Source: Varibaculum vaginae
GTDB lineage: Bacteria; Actinomycetota; Actinomycetes; Actinomycetales; Actinomycetaceae
Direction of reading: 5' to 3'
Length of the DNA stretch: 64,000 nucleotides
Assembly: GCF_900604285.1 (NCBI RefSeq)
Contig: NZ_UWNY01000003.1
Span: 1 to 64,000 of the forward strand
A model generated the notes under the pieces. That model did no database searches and was not told where the DNA came from. It saw only the letters and a program-made list of their open reading frames with translations. The translations under genes were made by a program, and so were the position numbers. Positions 25,502 to 34,910 of this stretch are shown piece by piece (position 1 is the first letter of the stretch; every line of letters starts with the position of its first letter).

Positions 25502-28003
25502 ATGAATAGAAAAACCGCAAATCTTTGCCTGATCGGCGTTATCGTCGCTCTGATCCTGGGGATGGCGTTTTTATCTCCCCTGGCTCAGGCTGCTGGTGAC
25601 GAGGAGGAAGACACCGCCGCCCTCTATGCGACTATCTATACTCGGGCTAACTGTACCGATTTAGAAATCCAAGAAGGCACTGGCTGGTTCGCTGACTCCT
25701 ACGAGGTCGAGGGGGACGACGTTACCTCGGACAAAACCTTAGAAAATGGGTTGCGAAAATGCGAGATTGAATTCGCCCTCGACGCCGCAGATTATCCCAT
25801 AGGCAAGCAAATAACTTTTTCGGTAAAGAAAGGTTTTTCGCAGGTAGGGGAGTCGGTAAAAGTCAAGGTTGCGGCGGGCTCTGATGGTACCCCGGAAATG
25901 CGGATGACTTTTAAAGAAAAAATCTCGGCGCGCTACGAGATTGCCATGATCGATGAAGCCGGTAAAGCCCTTGCGGGTACTGCCGAATCCTTTGAACTTC
26001 TACTCTATGACCCGGTTAGGAAGAAAAATGAGGCGGTTACGGTCACGAAGGATTCTGCTGGTTACGGTTTCCTAAAAACGGTAGCTTATGACGATAACGG
26101 CAAGTTCGCTCCAAGCTTGCTGGTTCCGGCAACGCAAGCAGATTTTCCGACCGTTACCTTGAAAGATGGTGGGCGGAAAACCTTGTATTCGGTGCAAAAA
26201 GTATCGGCCAAGGGTGAGGGGTTCCAGCTGGTGTTAAAGCCGCTAAAGCTGGTGAACCAGACTTATCACGTGACTATTAAGCGTCCCCTAGAGGTGCTAG
26301 GGAAAAATGATATTTGGAAGTTTAATATCGGGGGTAAGCCCGATGCCCAGGCTGAAAAACAGCTTTTATTGCCTACGGCTAGCGGTGATTATTCCTTCGA
26401 TATTAAAGCCACTGGAGTTCCAGAAGGGGCGACACTGTCTTTACCTAGCCTGCCGAATTCCTACATATATTATGCGATTGCGGAGCAAAAATTTGATTCG
26501 GCAACTAATACTTTGACGGTTACCATTGGGAAAAAGGTATATGTCCTGACTTCAAATATTGAAAGCGTCAAGTATGACTCTTTTGCAACTTCCTATGCGA
26601 AAGCCGGGTTTACTTTAGGGCTCTATGACCAGCGCGGGAAGCTGGTCGCAAAATCTACTGCCACCAAAACCGCCTATGATTTTCCGGCAAGTTTGTTTAA
26701 GGCGGTAACCCCAGGGGACTATACGGTTCGGATTGAGGACGCGGCGCCAGCCTTCATAAAAGACTACGACCTGTCCCTACATTACGGAGTTCGCTTGGCC
26801 AAAGACGGGCGCCTAACTATGGGGATGCTGCAGGCCAACAGTGATAATGAAGTGTGGGCTAATCCTTATGGTGGTACCGATGAGCGCTTTAGCGATGACG
26901 CTAGCTCTCGCGCTTTGCTTGGTTACAAGACGCCGCTGTTATTACTGGTACCGAAAAAACCAAGTTTTGCCAAAGTGATTGACCAGGCCAAGTATCCGAT
27001 TGGTGAGGATGGGAAGAAAGCCTATGCCAGTAAGGGAGACGTAATCGACTACAAGATTAACGCGAAGATCCCGGGAGACCACCGCCTGGTGGTGGCGTAT
27101 GGCAAATATGTGGAGATGGGATTTAAGAATAAGGTCACGGTAGTCGATAAACTCGATCAACGCTTAGAGCTGGTTCCTGGATCCCTCAAAGTAATGGAGG
27201 GCGAAGAAGTAGCTCCCGACTTTACAGCTAGTTATGATCCGGGTACTCGGGAGATTAGGCTGCTAGATAACGCTAAAACCCAGGTAGCAGAGTTTGGTTT
27301 TAATAAGGCGATTAAGATTCCTGCGGAACGAAAACTCGCTATCAAGTTCCAGGTTAAGCTGAAAAACTTGGGGGATCAGCCGATTTATAATCGGATTCCT
27401 GATTCGGAAACCGAGATTATCCCTTACCTGGATTTACTGGTTAAAAAACACTGGGAGGGCGGGCTTGACCTGCTTAAAGATATCGATATACGCGATTACA
27501 TCGATAACTTCAAAGTGGAAACCTGGCAAAGAAAGAAGAAAATAGCGACCGAGCCGGTGCGGAGGTACCTGCGGGTCGATAGTTTTAAGCAAGGAGAGGG
27601 CAAAGACTTCCAATTTGTCCTCGAGAAGTTACCGAAATATACGCCAGCAGACGTAGAGAAGAAACCCGAAGAGCGGGTACCACTTACCTATAAAGTGACA
27701 GAGAACTTGCCGGAAGAGCTTGCGGGCAAGTTTAAAGTCAGCCAAGTCGCCCAAGCCGAGCAAAACGATGGGGTTAACCTGGTGTCCTTCACTAACACTT
27801 TCCTGCCGCCCCCGCCCCCGGTGACTCCCCCTTCCACTCCGCCGGTAACTCCACCAGTAACGCCTCCGGTGACTCCACCTACAACCCCGCCAGTGCCAGA
27901 GGAAGTCGTCCATACGGGTAGTGGTGCAGCTTCGCTTTTGGGGATTTGCGTCCTGGGGGTAGCGCTAGGAGGCATAATTATCATGCGTCGCCGCTACCTT
28001 TAG
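25502..28003 (+). CDS. Large surface protein with non-canonical VVHTG sorting signal
   Basis: An 833-residue secreted, probably wall-anchored protein. The start at 25502 gives a signal peptide (NLCLIGVIVALILGMAFLSPLAQA); GTGGGGAAG precedes it. Beta-rich domains follow, including a segment near residues 500-625 that resembles isopeptide-type adhesin backbones (GDVIDYKINAKIPGD, VTVVDKLDQRLELVPGSLKV), and a Cna-B/FctA-like domain (VPLTYKVTENLPEE) near 720-750. A proline-threonine spacer of VTPP repeats (about residues 770-800) precedes VVHTG (802-806), a hydrophobic helix and an RRRYL tail. The layout is that of a sortase substrate, but the pentapeptide lacks L and P. The domain assignments in the middle are uncertain. 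Confidence 0.78.
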   Translation: MNRKTANLCLIGVIVALILGMAFLSPLAQAAGDEEEDTAALYATIYTRANCTDLEIQEGTGWFADSYEVEGDDVTSDKTLENGLRKCEIEFALDAADYPIGKQITFSVKKGFSQVGESVKVKVAAGSDGTPEMRMTFKEKISARYEIAMIDEAGKALAGTAESFELLLYDPVRKKNEAVTVTKDSAGYGFLKTVAYDDNGKFAPSLLVPATQADFPTVTLKDGGRKTLYSVQKVSAKGEGFQLVLKPLKLVNQTYHVTIKRPLEVLGKNDIWKFNIGGKPDAQAEKQLLLPTASGDYSFDIKATGVPEGATLSLPSLPNSYIYYAIAEQKFDSATNTLTVTIGKKVYVLTSNIESVKYDSFATSYAKAGFTLGLYDQRGKLVAKSTATKTAYDFPASLFKAVTPGDYTVRIEDAAPAFIKDYDLSLHYGVRLAKDGRLTMGMLQANSDNEVWANPYGGTDERFSDDASSRALLGYKTPLLLLVPKKPSFAKVIDQAKYPIGEDGKKAYASKGDVIDYKINAKIPGDHRLVVAYGKYVEMGFKNKVTVVDKLDQRLELVPGSLKVMEGEEVAPDFTASYDPGTREIRLLDNAKTQVAEFGFNKAIKIPAERKLAIKFQVKLKNLGDQPIYNRIPDSETEIIPYLDLLVKKHWEGGLDLLKDIDIRDYIDNFKVETWQRKKKIATEPVRRYLRVDSFKQGEGKDFQFVLEKLPKYTPADVEKKPEERVPLTYKVTENLPEELAGKFKVSQVAQAEQNDGVNLVSFTNTFLPPPPPVTPPSTPPVTPPVTPPVTPPTTPPVPEEVVHTGSGAASLLGICVLGVALGGIIIMRRRYL

Positions 28004-28087
28004 GGAGAAAGGTTGTTCGCAATATAAGTGGGAGCTATTACGGTAATCGCAGTTTTCAGGCGAGCGGTCGCGGGTTTCTTAGTACCG

Positions 28088-28987
28088 TTAATCCGCTGAA
28101 CGGTTTATGGCTTTCGGGGTGAGGATGCGCAGCCAGCTGGGAAGAGTAATCGCGATTAGGATTAGCGCAACCGCAAGCACCCCTAGCCAGCCGAACTGTT
28201 CGTGTTGTACGAGGGCTCCTAATATTGCGGCTACCGCCGGGTTTAATGCTGATAGTAGTCCGGTAATCTCTGCCGATACTCGTGCCTGAGCAACTGGTTG
28301 AAAAGTAAAACCAAAAACCGTGCACACCACTACTAACACTGCTAGCATGCCCCATTGTGCCGAAGAAGAAGGTAAATGCGGGGATTCTAAAAATAAACTT
28401 GCGATGCTAGCTAGCAGTGCTAGCGTACCCAGCTGAATAATGCCGACCGCGAATCCTTCTGCGGGGCTGTGGGTTAATCGATCAGTCACGATGATGGTTA
28501 CTGCGTAACAGATGGCTGACAGGAGAGCGATCAACAGCCCGGCAGAGAGATTTCCTCCGGGCAGCGTCAGCATCCCCACGCCGGTAACCGCCAGGAAAGC
28601 CGATAGCAGCATTACGAGATTCGGGCGTCCCCTGGATAAAGCGGCAGTTGCAAGCGGCACCATCACAATGCTGGTATGTTCGGTGAGCGCTACCGAACCG
28701 GTATCTGCCATGGTTAAAGCGGTAAGCTCTAACGACATCACCAGGAAATACAAGAATCCAATTAGGGATCCTGCTAGCCATACTTTTCGGCTCGTGCGAT
28801 AGAGGTGGCGAGCAAACAACGCAGCCAGTACCAGGAAAGCAATCCCAAAACGCAGCGCCAAAACGTTAAAAGTGCTCATGGTTTCTAATAGCAATTTACT
28901 GAATATAAACGAAGTGCCACGAGCCATCATCACCAGAGCTAACAGTATTTCCAGTCCGCGCCTATTCGTTTTCTTCATCTTTCCCAC
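28088..28987 (-). CDS. EamA/DMT-family transporter
   Basis: A 299-residue protein with ten predicted helices in two EamA repeats, for example LEILLALVMMARGTSFIFSK and FNVLALRFGIAFLVLAALF in the first and LSAICYAVTIIVTDRLT, then GFTFQPVAQARVSAEITGLL in the second, where the repeat-typical P-V/E pattern is seen. Members export or import small metabolites such as amino acids; the substrate cannot be predicted. It is monocistronic and convergent with the VVHTG surface protein. Confidence 0.85.
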   Translation of the reverse strand: MGKMKKTNRRGLEILLALVMMARGTSFIFSKLLLETMSTFNVLALRFGIAFLVLAALFARHLYRTSRKVWLAGSLIGFLYFLVMSLELTALTMADTGSVALTEHTSIVMVPLATAALSRGRPNLVMLLSAFLAVTGVGMLTLPGGNLSAGLLIALLSAICYAVTIIVTDRLTHSPAEGFAVGIIQLGTLALLASIASLFLESPHLPSSSAQWGMLAVLVVVCTVFGFTFQPVAQARVSAEITGLLSALNPAVAAILGALVQHEQFGWLGVLAVALILIAITLPSWLRILTPKAINRSAD

Positions 28988-29140
28988 CCTATCAACGAAG
29001 CAATTGGCGCAGACTTAAAGGTTCTACTTTTGAAATAACCACTGTTCCTAGGGGAGTGTGAGTTTCAAAAGGCGGTACCGTATTGAAGTTTGGTGAGGGC
29101 ACTGGATTACCCGCTGGCAAATGTCTCGCAGCTGCTTGGG
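28988..29140. other. Short region between DMT transporter and pseudogene
   Basis: No coding sequence or structured element is apparent here. It would hold the promoter of the minus-strand DMT transporter, whose ATG is at 28987, but no clear -10/-35 pair can be named. Confidence 0.4.
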
Positions 29141-29291
29141 TTACGGCTCATCGCTGGCAACCCCAAACGGCATTTGCGCGTCTAACATCCAGCTTTCGGG
29201 CAGGTCGAACATTTGCTGCACCGTGTGGTTAATTGCTGGATTATAGTGCTGCAGGGAAGCGCCGATTCTGCAAAAGTTCCAAGGTCTTCAT
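29141..29291 (-). pseudogene. Nitroreductase deletion remnant
   Basis: The minus-strand ATG at 29291, preceded by AAAGGA, begins MKTLELLQNRR, the usual start of small nitroreductase-family flavoproteins. After about eleven codons the sequence jumps, in another frame, to GASLQHYNPAINHTVQQMFD followed by LPESWMLDAQMPFG, which is a typical nitroreductase C-terminal half. So roughly two thirds of the gene was removed by one internal deletion that also broke the frame. The start, ribosome binding site and C-terminal segment survive. No activity is possible. Confidence 0.75.
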
Positions 29292-29404
29292 AGTTATTCC
29301 TTTCCTCTGTCGCCTCTTTATTTTCTAGGAAAAGCCTTCTTTTTCGCTCTAGGGAACGCGAAAAAATCAGCTACCGGCGCATATAAGTGCCCCCGCTATG
29401 ATGT

Positions 29405-32086
29405 CTAGTTCTTATCGTTATTTTCCATTAACAGGGAACTAGCAAGTTCAGTTAGGGAGCCAGAAGATTTAACGATTGAAGTAAAGAGGTCGCGCTTGCG
29501 CGCTTGCAGTTGGGAGACTTTTTCTTCGATGGTTCCTTTAGCCACTAGGCGGTAGACATTGACTGGACGTTCTTGCCCAATACGGTGAGCGCGATCGATT
29601 GCCTGCTCTTCGACTGCCGGGTTCCACCACGGATCCATCACAAAGACATAGTCGGCGGCAGTCAAAGTAAGCCCCGTGCCCCCTGCCCGCAGCGAAATCA
29701 AGAAAGCTTGCGCGTCTCCCTCAGAAAACTCCTTCACAACCTGGTCGCGCTGCCGAGTAGACCCATCCAGATAGGCGGTTTTTATTCCCGCTTGCTCCAA
29801 AGCCTCTTTAATTAACTTTAAATAGGAGGTGAACTGGGAAAATACTAATGCTTTATGGCCGGGTATTGCCTGCAACTGTTCCACCAGGGCGTTAGTTTTC
29901 GCGCTGGTTATTCCTGCACGTCCTCCCACCAGACGTAGATCTAAGCTGGCTCGCCGTAGCGCTGTCAGTGCCGCCAAAATCGACATCCGATCCCCAGATT
30001 GCAACAACCCGCTAACCTGGTGGCGCGCCTGGGTTTCTAGTTCTCGATAGGCGGCGCTATGTCCCGGCTCTAAATCAACCCGCAAAACCTGTTCAATCTT
30101 CGGGGGTAAATCTGGTGCCACCTCAGCTTTAGTGCGTCGCAACATGTAGGGAGCAACCAGTGAACGCACCTGGCTAAGCCCGCGCAGCTGCAGAGCAGCA
30201 AACTGTTCCCGCGAAAGCAACGTGCCTGGTTGCGCCAAAGATAAAATCGCATGTAAATCGGCTAAAGAATTCTCTAGGGGAGTGCCAGTAGCACAAATCG
30301 TCCACTCGCGGCGCAAATCTGCCAGGACGCGCCACGCTTGGGTACGCGGATTCTTTACCAGCTGCGCCTCGTCACAAATCACCCCTTGCCACTGAAACTG
30401 CAAAAATGCCTCTGCATGACGACGCAGCAACCCGTAGGAGGTAATCACTAAATCTGCCCCGCTAAAGCCTTCCTCAATCTCGGTGCCGCTACGCAGTGCC
30501 CGCACCTCTATCTCGGGATAAAAACGCTGTGCTTGGGACTCCCAAACATTAATTACCGACGTAGGAGCTACTACCAACACCGGGTTCGAGGTGGGTAAGG
30601 ATTTAATCGCTGCTAAAATCTGCAGGGTTTTTCCTAATCCCATTTCATCAGCAAGTACCGCACCCGGTCCAATGGATAGTTGCGCCAGCAGCCAAGACAC
30701 ACCCGTGTGTTGATATTCACGCAGTTTAGCGGTATGCGGTGGAGCTATCGGCGGTAACTTCAGTTTGCGTGCCTTCCACGCTTCTATGCCGCGCACCTGC
30801 GCCTGCGTACCTTCCAGGATCTGGGCGAGATCAATAATCGCCGGGTGGATACCACGCCGATTAAGGCTAGCTCGCTCACAAAGCAGCGTCAGGTGATCCA
30901 GATCAGCTTCACTGAGATACGTATCGGCATCGATAAGCCCGCCCTGCTTGCGAATCTGGGCAAGTTCGGAGGACGTAAAGTCACGTTCACCTAAACGTAA
31001 AACTACTTTCGGGGTGAACCAACCGTAAGTGTTGGGGGATAAATCCACGATGATTTTCCCGCCCCTTTCTAAAAATGAACGGGGAATACCTTGGCGGCTA
31101 ACCTCTAAAATGTGACCGTCAAAAACGGTTTCCAACTCATCCAATAGCTGGTTAATGCGGTGAGCCGGGCAAGAAAGAAAACTATCAAAAGTAAAAACTC
31201 CTTCTTGGCGGCGCAACCATTTAGTTACCTGGGTTTTCAGCTCTGCAATTTGGTCAGGCAGAGCACTGGTTTCAATCTTTTGTCCCGCAAGCTCACGCAT
31301 TCCGCGCAAATGAATGCGGTAAAGATCCTCTGCCCGGGAAGTTCCCACTTCTAGCAGGTAGCGATAATTGGGGAACTCGAAACTGTCATCCAAAGAATAA
31401 ACCGGGAAACTTTCGGTTAGGCGCGGAAAATCTTGTAACAAAAAATCCGCTAAATCCGCTGGCGGTACGCGCACCGGTTTTGCCCCCAACACCCGGTTGA
31501 GCGCTCCGAAGCGATCATCCCACAGGGCAAAACACCCCAGTTCCGCGCTGGCTACCAGTTCAAGACCGGCCGCTACGCAGGTAGCGGCCACTGTGCGCCC
31601 AGCCGGATCGTTGCCGGCAGAAAAATCAATCCCAAAACGCAGCGCCACGTCCCCCGGGGCGGAGATGTCTAGGAAAGGACACGCCAGAATCGGGGAAAAC
31701 CGCAAAGGAGTGAGGGGCTCAGTGCCGAGCGCAAAAGAAAATCCTGCGCGCGCTAAAGTGCGAATAGCAGAGGATACCTGCGCGGCATCCTCCGAGGACA
31801 ACCGCAGAGGAGCCTGTTCTAATAGCCCGGCCACCTGCCGTAGGCAGCTCAGCTGTGCCCTATCTAAACCGGCCGAAACCGACTCCCATTTAGTTTGGCA
31901 AAGGTCACGCCAACTGGCGCGATTGCGAGTCCAAGTTCCAGAAACCTCTCGGCGTAAAGGATGGAAACTGCCATCCATCTCGATACAAATCCCTAGGTCA
32001 GCTCCAGGAGCTATCTGGGGATGCGGGGAGGTGAACATCGCGCCTGCAAGGCGGCGCCACACCGGTTCCTGGGTATTGTTACTCAC
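29405..32086 (-). CDS. SNF2-family helicase/ATPase
   Basis: An 893-residue protein. The C-terminal half holds the complete SNF2 motor: motif I LADEMGLGKTLQILAAI, motif Ia VVAPTSVINVW, motif II CDEAQLVKNP, motif III ATGTPLENSLADL, IV ALVFSQFTSYLKL, V SLRAGGTGLTLTAADYV and VI QAIDRAHRIGQ. The N-terminal 400 residues include the region usually seen in bacterial HepA/SNF2 proteins, without a recognisable zinc-binding SWIM motif. Such proteins translocate on double-stranded DNA and remodel nucleoprotein complexes. It is divergent from the FAA hydrolase gene. No methyltransferase or DISARM-like partners are adjacent, so a defence role is not indicated. Confidence 0.92.
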   Translation of the reverse strand: MSNNTQEPVWRRLAGAMFTSPHPQIAPGADLGICIEMDGSFHPLRREVSGTWTRNRASWRDLCQTKWESVSAGLDRAQLSCLRQVAGLLEQAPLRLSSEDAAQVSSAIRTLARAGFSFALGTEPLTPLRFSPILACPFLDISAPGDVALRFGIDFSAGNDPAGRTVAATCVAAGLELVASAELGCFALWDDRFGALNRVLGAKPVRVPPADLADFLLQDFPRLTESFPVYSLDDSFEFPNYRYLLEVGTSRAEDLYRIHLRGMRELAGQKIETSALPDQIAELKTQVTKWLRRQEGVFTFDSFLSCPAHRINQLLDELETVFDGHILEVSRQGIPRSFLERGGKIIVDLSPNTYGWFTPKVVLRLGERDFTSSELAQIRKQGGLIDADTYLSEADLDHLTLLCERASLNRRGIHPAIIDLAQILEGTQAQVRGIEAWKARKLKLPPIAPPHTAKLREYQHTGVSWLLAQLSIGPGAVLADEMGLGKTLQILAAIKSLPTSNPVLVVAPTSVINVWESQAQRFYPEIEVRALRSGTEIEEGFSGADLVITSYGLLRRHAEAFLQFQWQGVICDEAQLVKNPRTQAWRVLADLRREWTICATGTPLENSLADLHAILSLAQPGTLLSREQFAALQLRGLSQVRSLVAPYMLRRTKAEVAPDLPPKIEQVLRVDLEPGHSAAYRELETQARHQVSGLLQSGDRMSILAALTALRRASLDLRLVGGRAGITSAKTNALVEQLQAIPGHKALVFSQFTSYLKLIKEALEQAGIKTAYLDGSTRQRDQVVKEFSEGDAQAFLISLRAGGTGLTLTAADYVFVMDPWWNPAVEEQAIDRAHRIGQERPVNVYRLVAKGTIEEKVSQLQARKRDLFTSIVKSSGSLTELASSLLMENNDKN

Positions 32087-32129
32087 GCGTTCCTCCTTGG
32101 CTCATCCTTTCTACTTTAGCAAGGACGCT

Positions 32130-32912
32130 ATGCTTGGCTCTATGAAGATTGTGCGATTTCGGATAGATGCCAACCCTATTTATGGAGCTTTAGAGGATGA
32201 CAGTGAGCGGATAGTCGCCCTCAAAGGTGATCCCTTATTCCAAAAGGTGGAACCTTCTGGACAGCTCTATAACTTAGAAGAGGCGCGGTTACTGTCTCCG
32301 GTTATTCCCCGCTCAAAAGCAGTCAGCTGCTGCGCAAATCTGGCTGGATCAGCAGGAGGAGTAGGGCAGTGGCCCCAGGTGGCGATTAAACCCAATACTT
32401 CGGTGATTGGACCAGATGATCCTGTCGCTATTCCTGCTTGGGGAGGTAGCACGGCACGCGCCTTTGTGGGGCTAGCAGCAGTCGCTAAAACTATTTGTAA
32501 AAATGTCACCCCCGAGCAAGTGGGATCGCTAATCGCCGGCTGGACTATCGGGATAGACTTTGCGAGCGAAGGGGAAGACATCAGTTTTTCTCAAGGTAGG
32601 GCTTGGGATACTTCTGCCGTGATAGGTCCGTGGATTGTGGTTGACCCTGGTTTTAATCCCGATGATGTCACCATTAGTGCTAACGTTTCCGAGCAAGAGG
32701 TAGCCAGGGCTAACAGCGGCGAGTTTCCTGTAAAAGCCGCAGAGGTATTCGCTAAAGTGAGCGCCATGATGACCCTGCTACCCGGGGACGTGGTAATCGT
32801 AGGCGGAATCGAATTACCGCAATCACTGCGTGCCGGACAGCACCTAGAAACTACTATCACCGGGGTGGGGCAGATGGAAAATATGGTGGTTAGCGCAGGA
32901 GGTGGCGAATAA
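32130..32912 (+). CDS. Fumarylacetoacetate hydrolase family protein
   Basis: A 260-residue enzyme of the FAA hydrolase / 2-hydroxyhepta-2,4-diene-1,7-dioate isomerase family, which cleaves or isomerises C-C bonds in dicarbonyl acids, including oxaloacetate decarboxylase-like members. Seen are IVRFRIDANPIYGAL at the N-terminus, the catalytic core IDFASEGEDISFSQGRAWDTS, and the later LLPGDVVIVGGI. AAGGA lies 4 nt before the ATG at 32130; an ATG at 32142 also fits. The usual metal-binding E-x-E region in the middle is atypical, so substrate is unclear. In many actinobacteria this gene stands immediately before gltX, as here (80 nt gap). Confidence 0.82.
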   Translation: MLGSMKIVRFRIDANPIYGALEDDSERIVALKGDPLFQKVEPSGQLYNLEEARLLSPVIPRSKAVSCCANLAGSAGGVGQWPQVAIKPNTSVIGPDDPVAIPAWGGSTARAFVGLAAVAKTICKNVTPEQVGSLIAGWTIGIDFASEGEDISFSQGRAWDTSAVIGPWIVVDPGFNPDDVTISANVSEQEVARANSGEFPVKAAEVFAKVSAMMTLLPGDVVIVGGIELPQSLRAGQHLETTITGVGQMENMVVSAGGGE

Positions 32913-32992
32913 CGAACCCAGGTTCGAGAATCCGGGCGGACGCGAAGTAGAATCAAGGGGAACTAACGATTTTACGCAAGGAGATTTTAGGT

Positions 32993-34525
32993 ATGAATCC
33001 GGATGCTACTTCCCCTATTCGGGTGCGGTTTTGCCCTTCACCCACTGGTACCCCGCATGTGGGAATGGTGCGTACCTGCCTATTTAACTGGGCATATGCG
33101 CGCCATACTGGGGGAACTTTCGTTTTCCGGATCGAGGACACCGACGCGAAACGTGACTCGGAAGAATCCTTCCAGCAAATTCTAGAGTCTTTACGTTGGC
33201 TGGGTCTAGATTGGGACGAAGGCGTCGGCAAAGGCGGTCCCTACGGTCCCTACCGGCAAAGCGAACGTATGGATATCTATAAAGAGGTAGCAGATAAGCT
33301 GCTTGCCGGGGGGTATGCCTACGAATCCTATTCCACTCCCGAGGAAATCGAGGCGCGTCATAAAGCTGCTGGACGTAACCCGCATCTGGGCTACGACGGC
33401 TATGACCGCAATCTTACGGAAGAACAAATCGCCGCTTTCCGCGCGGAGGGGCGCCAACCGGTTCTACGGATGCGGATGCCCGATGAAGACATTACTTTCC
33501 ATGACCTGGTGCGTGGAGACATTACTTTCCAAGCCGGTTCTGTTCCGGACTATGTGATTGTGCGCGGCGGTGGCGATCCCCTCTACACCCTGGTAAACCC
33601 GGTAGATGACGCCCTGATGCATATTACCCATGTGCTGCGCGGCGAAGACCTACTTGCATCCACCCCTCGCCAAATTGTGCTCTACCGTGCCCTTATCGAG
33701 TTGGGGATCGCAGATCAGATCCCTCAGTTCGCGCACTTGCCCTATGTAATGGGGGAGGGCAACAAGAAACTGTCTAAGCGGGATCCCGAATCAAATCTGC
33801 TTTTACACCGGGAAAACGGAATGATCCCCGAAGGATTAGTGAACTATTTAGCCCTCCTAGGGTGGTCTTTATCTGCAGATCGGGATGTGTTTAGTAAAGA
33901 AGAAATGATCGCAGCCTTCGATATCGAGGACGTCAACCCCAATCCGGCGCGTTTTGACTCTAAGAAGGCTCTGGCGATTAACGCTGACCATATTCGGTTG
34001 CTGCAAACCGGTGATTTCACTGAGCGGATTGTTCCGTACCTGCACGCCGGAGGATACGTGAGCGCGGACAAGCTAGGTGATTTAACCGATAAAGAAAAAC
34101 AACTTTTGGAAGCTGCCGCTCCGCTCGCTCAAAGCCGATTGCAGGTACTTTCCCAAGCCAAGAGCCTGCTAGGGTTCCTGTTTATCGCTGATGACGAGGT
34201 CGAATATCAAGAAAAACCGCTCCGTAAACTTAAAGATAATGCCCCTCAGGTACTAGCCGCCGCGGCTAAGGTAGTAGCAGACCTACCGGCAGGCAAAGTT
34301 GGCGAGGTTGGCACTATTGGGGATCCACAGGCAGTTAAAGCCGCTATGAGCCAGGTAATGGTCGAAGAGATGGGGTTGAAGCCACGCGTTGCTTTCCAGC
34401 CGCTATTTATGGCGATTACTGGTTCTAACGTATCGATCCCGGTGTTTGATTCCATTGGAATTTTGGGTAAGGACTCCACCATTAAGCGTCTACGTAAACT
34501 AGAAAACCGTCTAGAACAGGCGTAA
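32993..34525 (+). CDS. gltX: Glutamyl-tRNA synthetase
   Basis: A 510-residue class I synthetase charging tRNA-Glu. The HIGH motif reads [11 protein letters not shown] (about residue 15), [15 protein letters not shown] follows, and the KMSKS loop is GNKKLSKRD. The anticodon-binding helical domain fills the C-terminal 180 residues. GGAGA lies before the ATG. It is probably the non-discriminating type that also charges tRNA-Gln in actinobacteria, but this cannot be shown from the gene alone. It is followed by tRNA-Gln and tRNA-Glu genes. Confidence 0.95.
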   Translation: MNPDATSPIRVRFCPSPTGTPHVGMVRTCLFNWAYARHTGGTFVFRIEDTDAKRDSEESFQQILESLRWLGLDWDEGVGKGGPYGPYRQSERMDIYKEVADKLLAGGYAYESYSTPEEIEARHKAAGRNPHLGYDGYDRNLTEEQIAAFRAEGRQPVLRMRMPDEDITFHDLVRGDITFQAGSVPDYVIVRGGGDPLYTLVNPVDDALMHITHVLRGEDLLASTPRQIVLYRALIELGIADQIPQFAHLPYVMGEGNKKLSKRDPESNLLLHRENGMIPEGLVNYLALLGWSLSADRDVFSKEEMIAAFDIEDVNPNPARFDSKKALAINADHIRLLQTGDFTERIVPYLHAGGYVSADKLGDLTDKEKQLLEAAAPLAQSRLQVLSQAKSLLGFLFIADDEVEYQEKPLRKLKDNAPQVLAAAAKVVADLPAGKVGEVGTIGDPQAVKAAMSQVMVEEMGLKPRVAFQPLFMAITGSNVSIPVFDSIGILGKDSTIKRLRKLENRLEQA

Positions 34526-34626
34526 CGTCAGGTGATTAGTCACACAAGGAAATTATTTGAAGCTGCCTAAGTGCCTGCGTTAGAGTAGATGACTGCAGCC
34601 CGGCGCAAGCCAAGGTTTGCAGCCCA

Positions 34627-34698
34627 TGGGGTATGGTGTAATCGGTAACACAGCTGATTCTGGTTCAGCCATTCTAGGTTCAAGTCCTGGTACCCCAG
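34627..34698 (+). tRNA. tRNA-Gln (CTG)
   Basis: A complete cloverleaf: acceptor TGGGGTA pairs with TACCCCA, anticodon stem GCTGA/TCAGC with loop TTCTGGT gives anticodon CTG, and a T arm contains GGTTCAAGTCC. The discriminator is G and CCA is not encoded. Confidence 0.92.
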
Positions 34699-34730
34699 CG
34701 AAAATGGGAACCTGTTGGTTCTTATTTCAG

Positions 34731-34803
34731 GCCCCCATAGTCTAGAGGCCTAGGACACCGCCCTCTCACGGCGTAGACACGGGTTCGAATCCCGTTGGGG
34801 GTA
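34731..34803 (+). tRNA. tRNA-Glu (CTC)
   Basis: Acceptor GCCCCCA pairs with TGGGGGT, loop CTCTCAC gives anticodon CTC, and the T arm is CGGGTTCGAATCCCG. CCA is encoded directly after the discriminator A (34804-34806). It lies 32 nt after tRNA-Gln, probably in one transcript. Confidence 0.93.
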
Positions 34804-34910
34804 CCACTGGTACTTTTCCTTACTAATCTGAAATCTTAACTATAACTGGTGCATGCAAGATTTTATTTAGTCCCAAGGTGAAAACTTTCGTCAATGCTAA
34901 AGTGATAGCC

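Noticed and set aside
29405-32086. SNF2 helicase as part of a defence system
   Set aside because: No methyltransferase, DrmA/B/C-like or phospholipase D partner nearby; neighbours are housekeeping genes.
31497-32129. Upstream extension of the FAA hydrolase reading frame
   Set aside because: It is antisense to the SNF2 N-terminus, is rich in Arg, Ser and Ala with no domain, and a good ribosome binding site supports start 32130.
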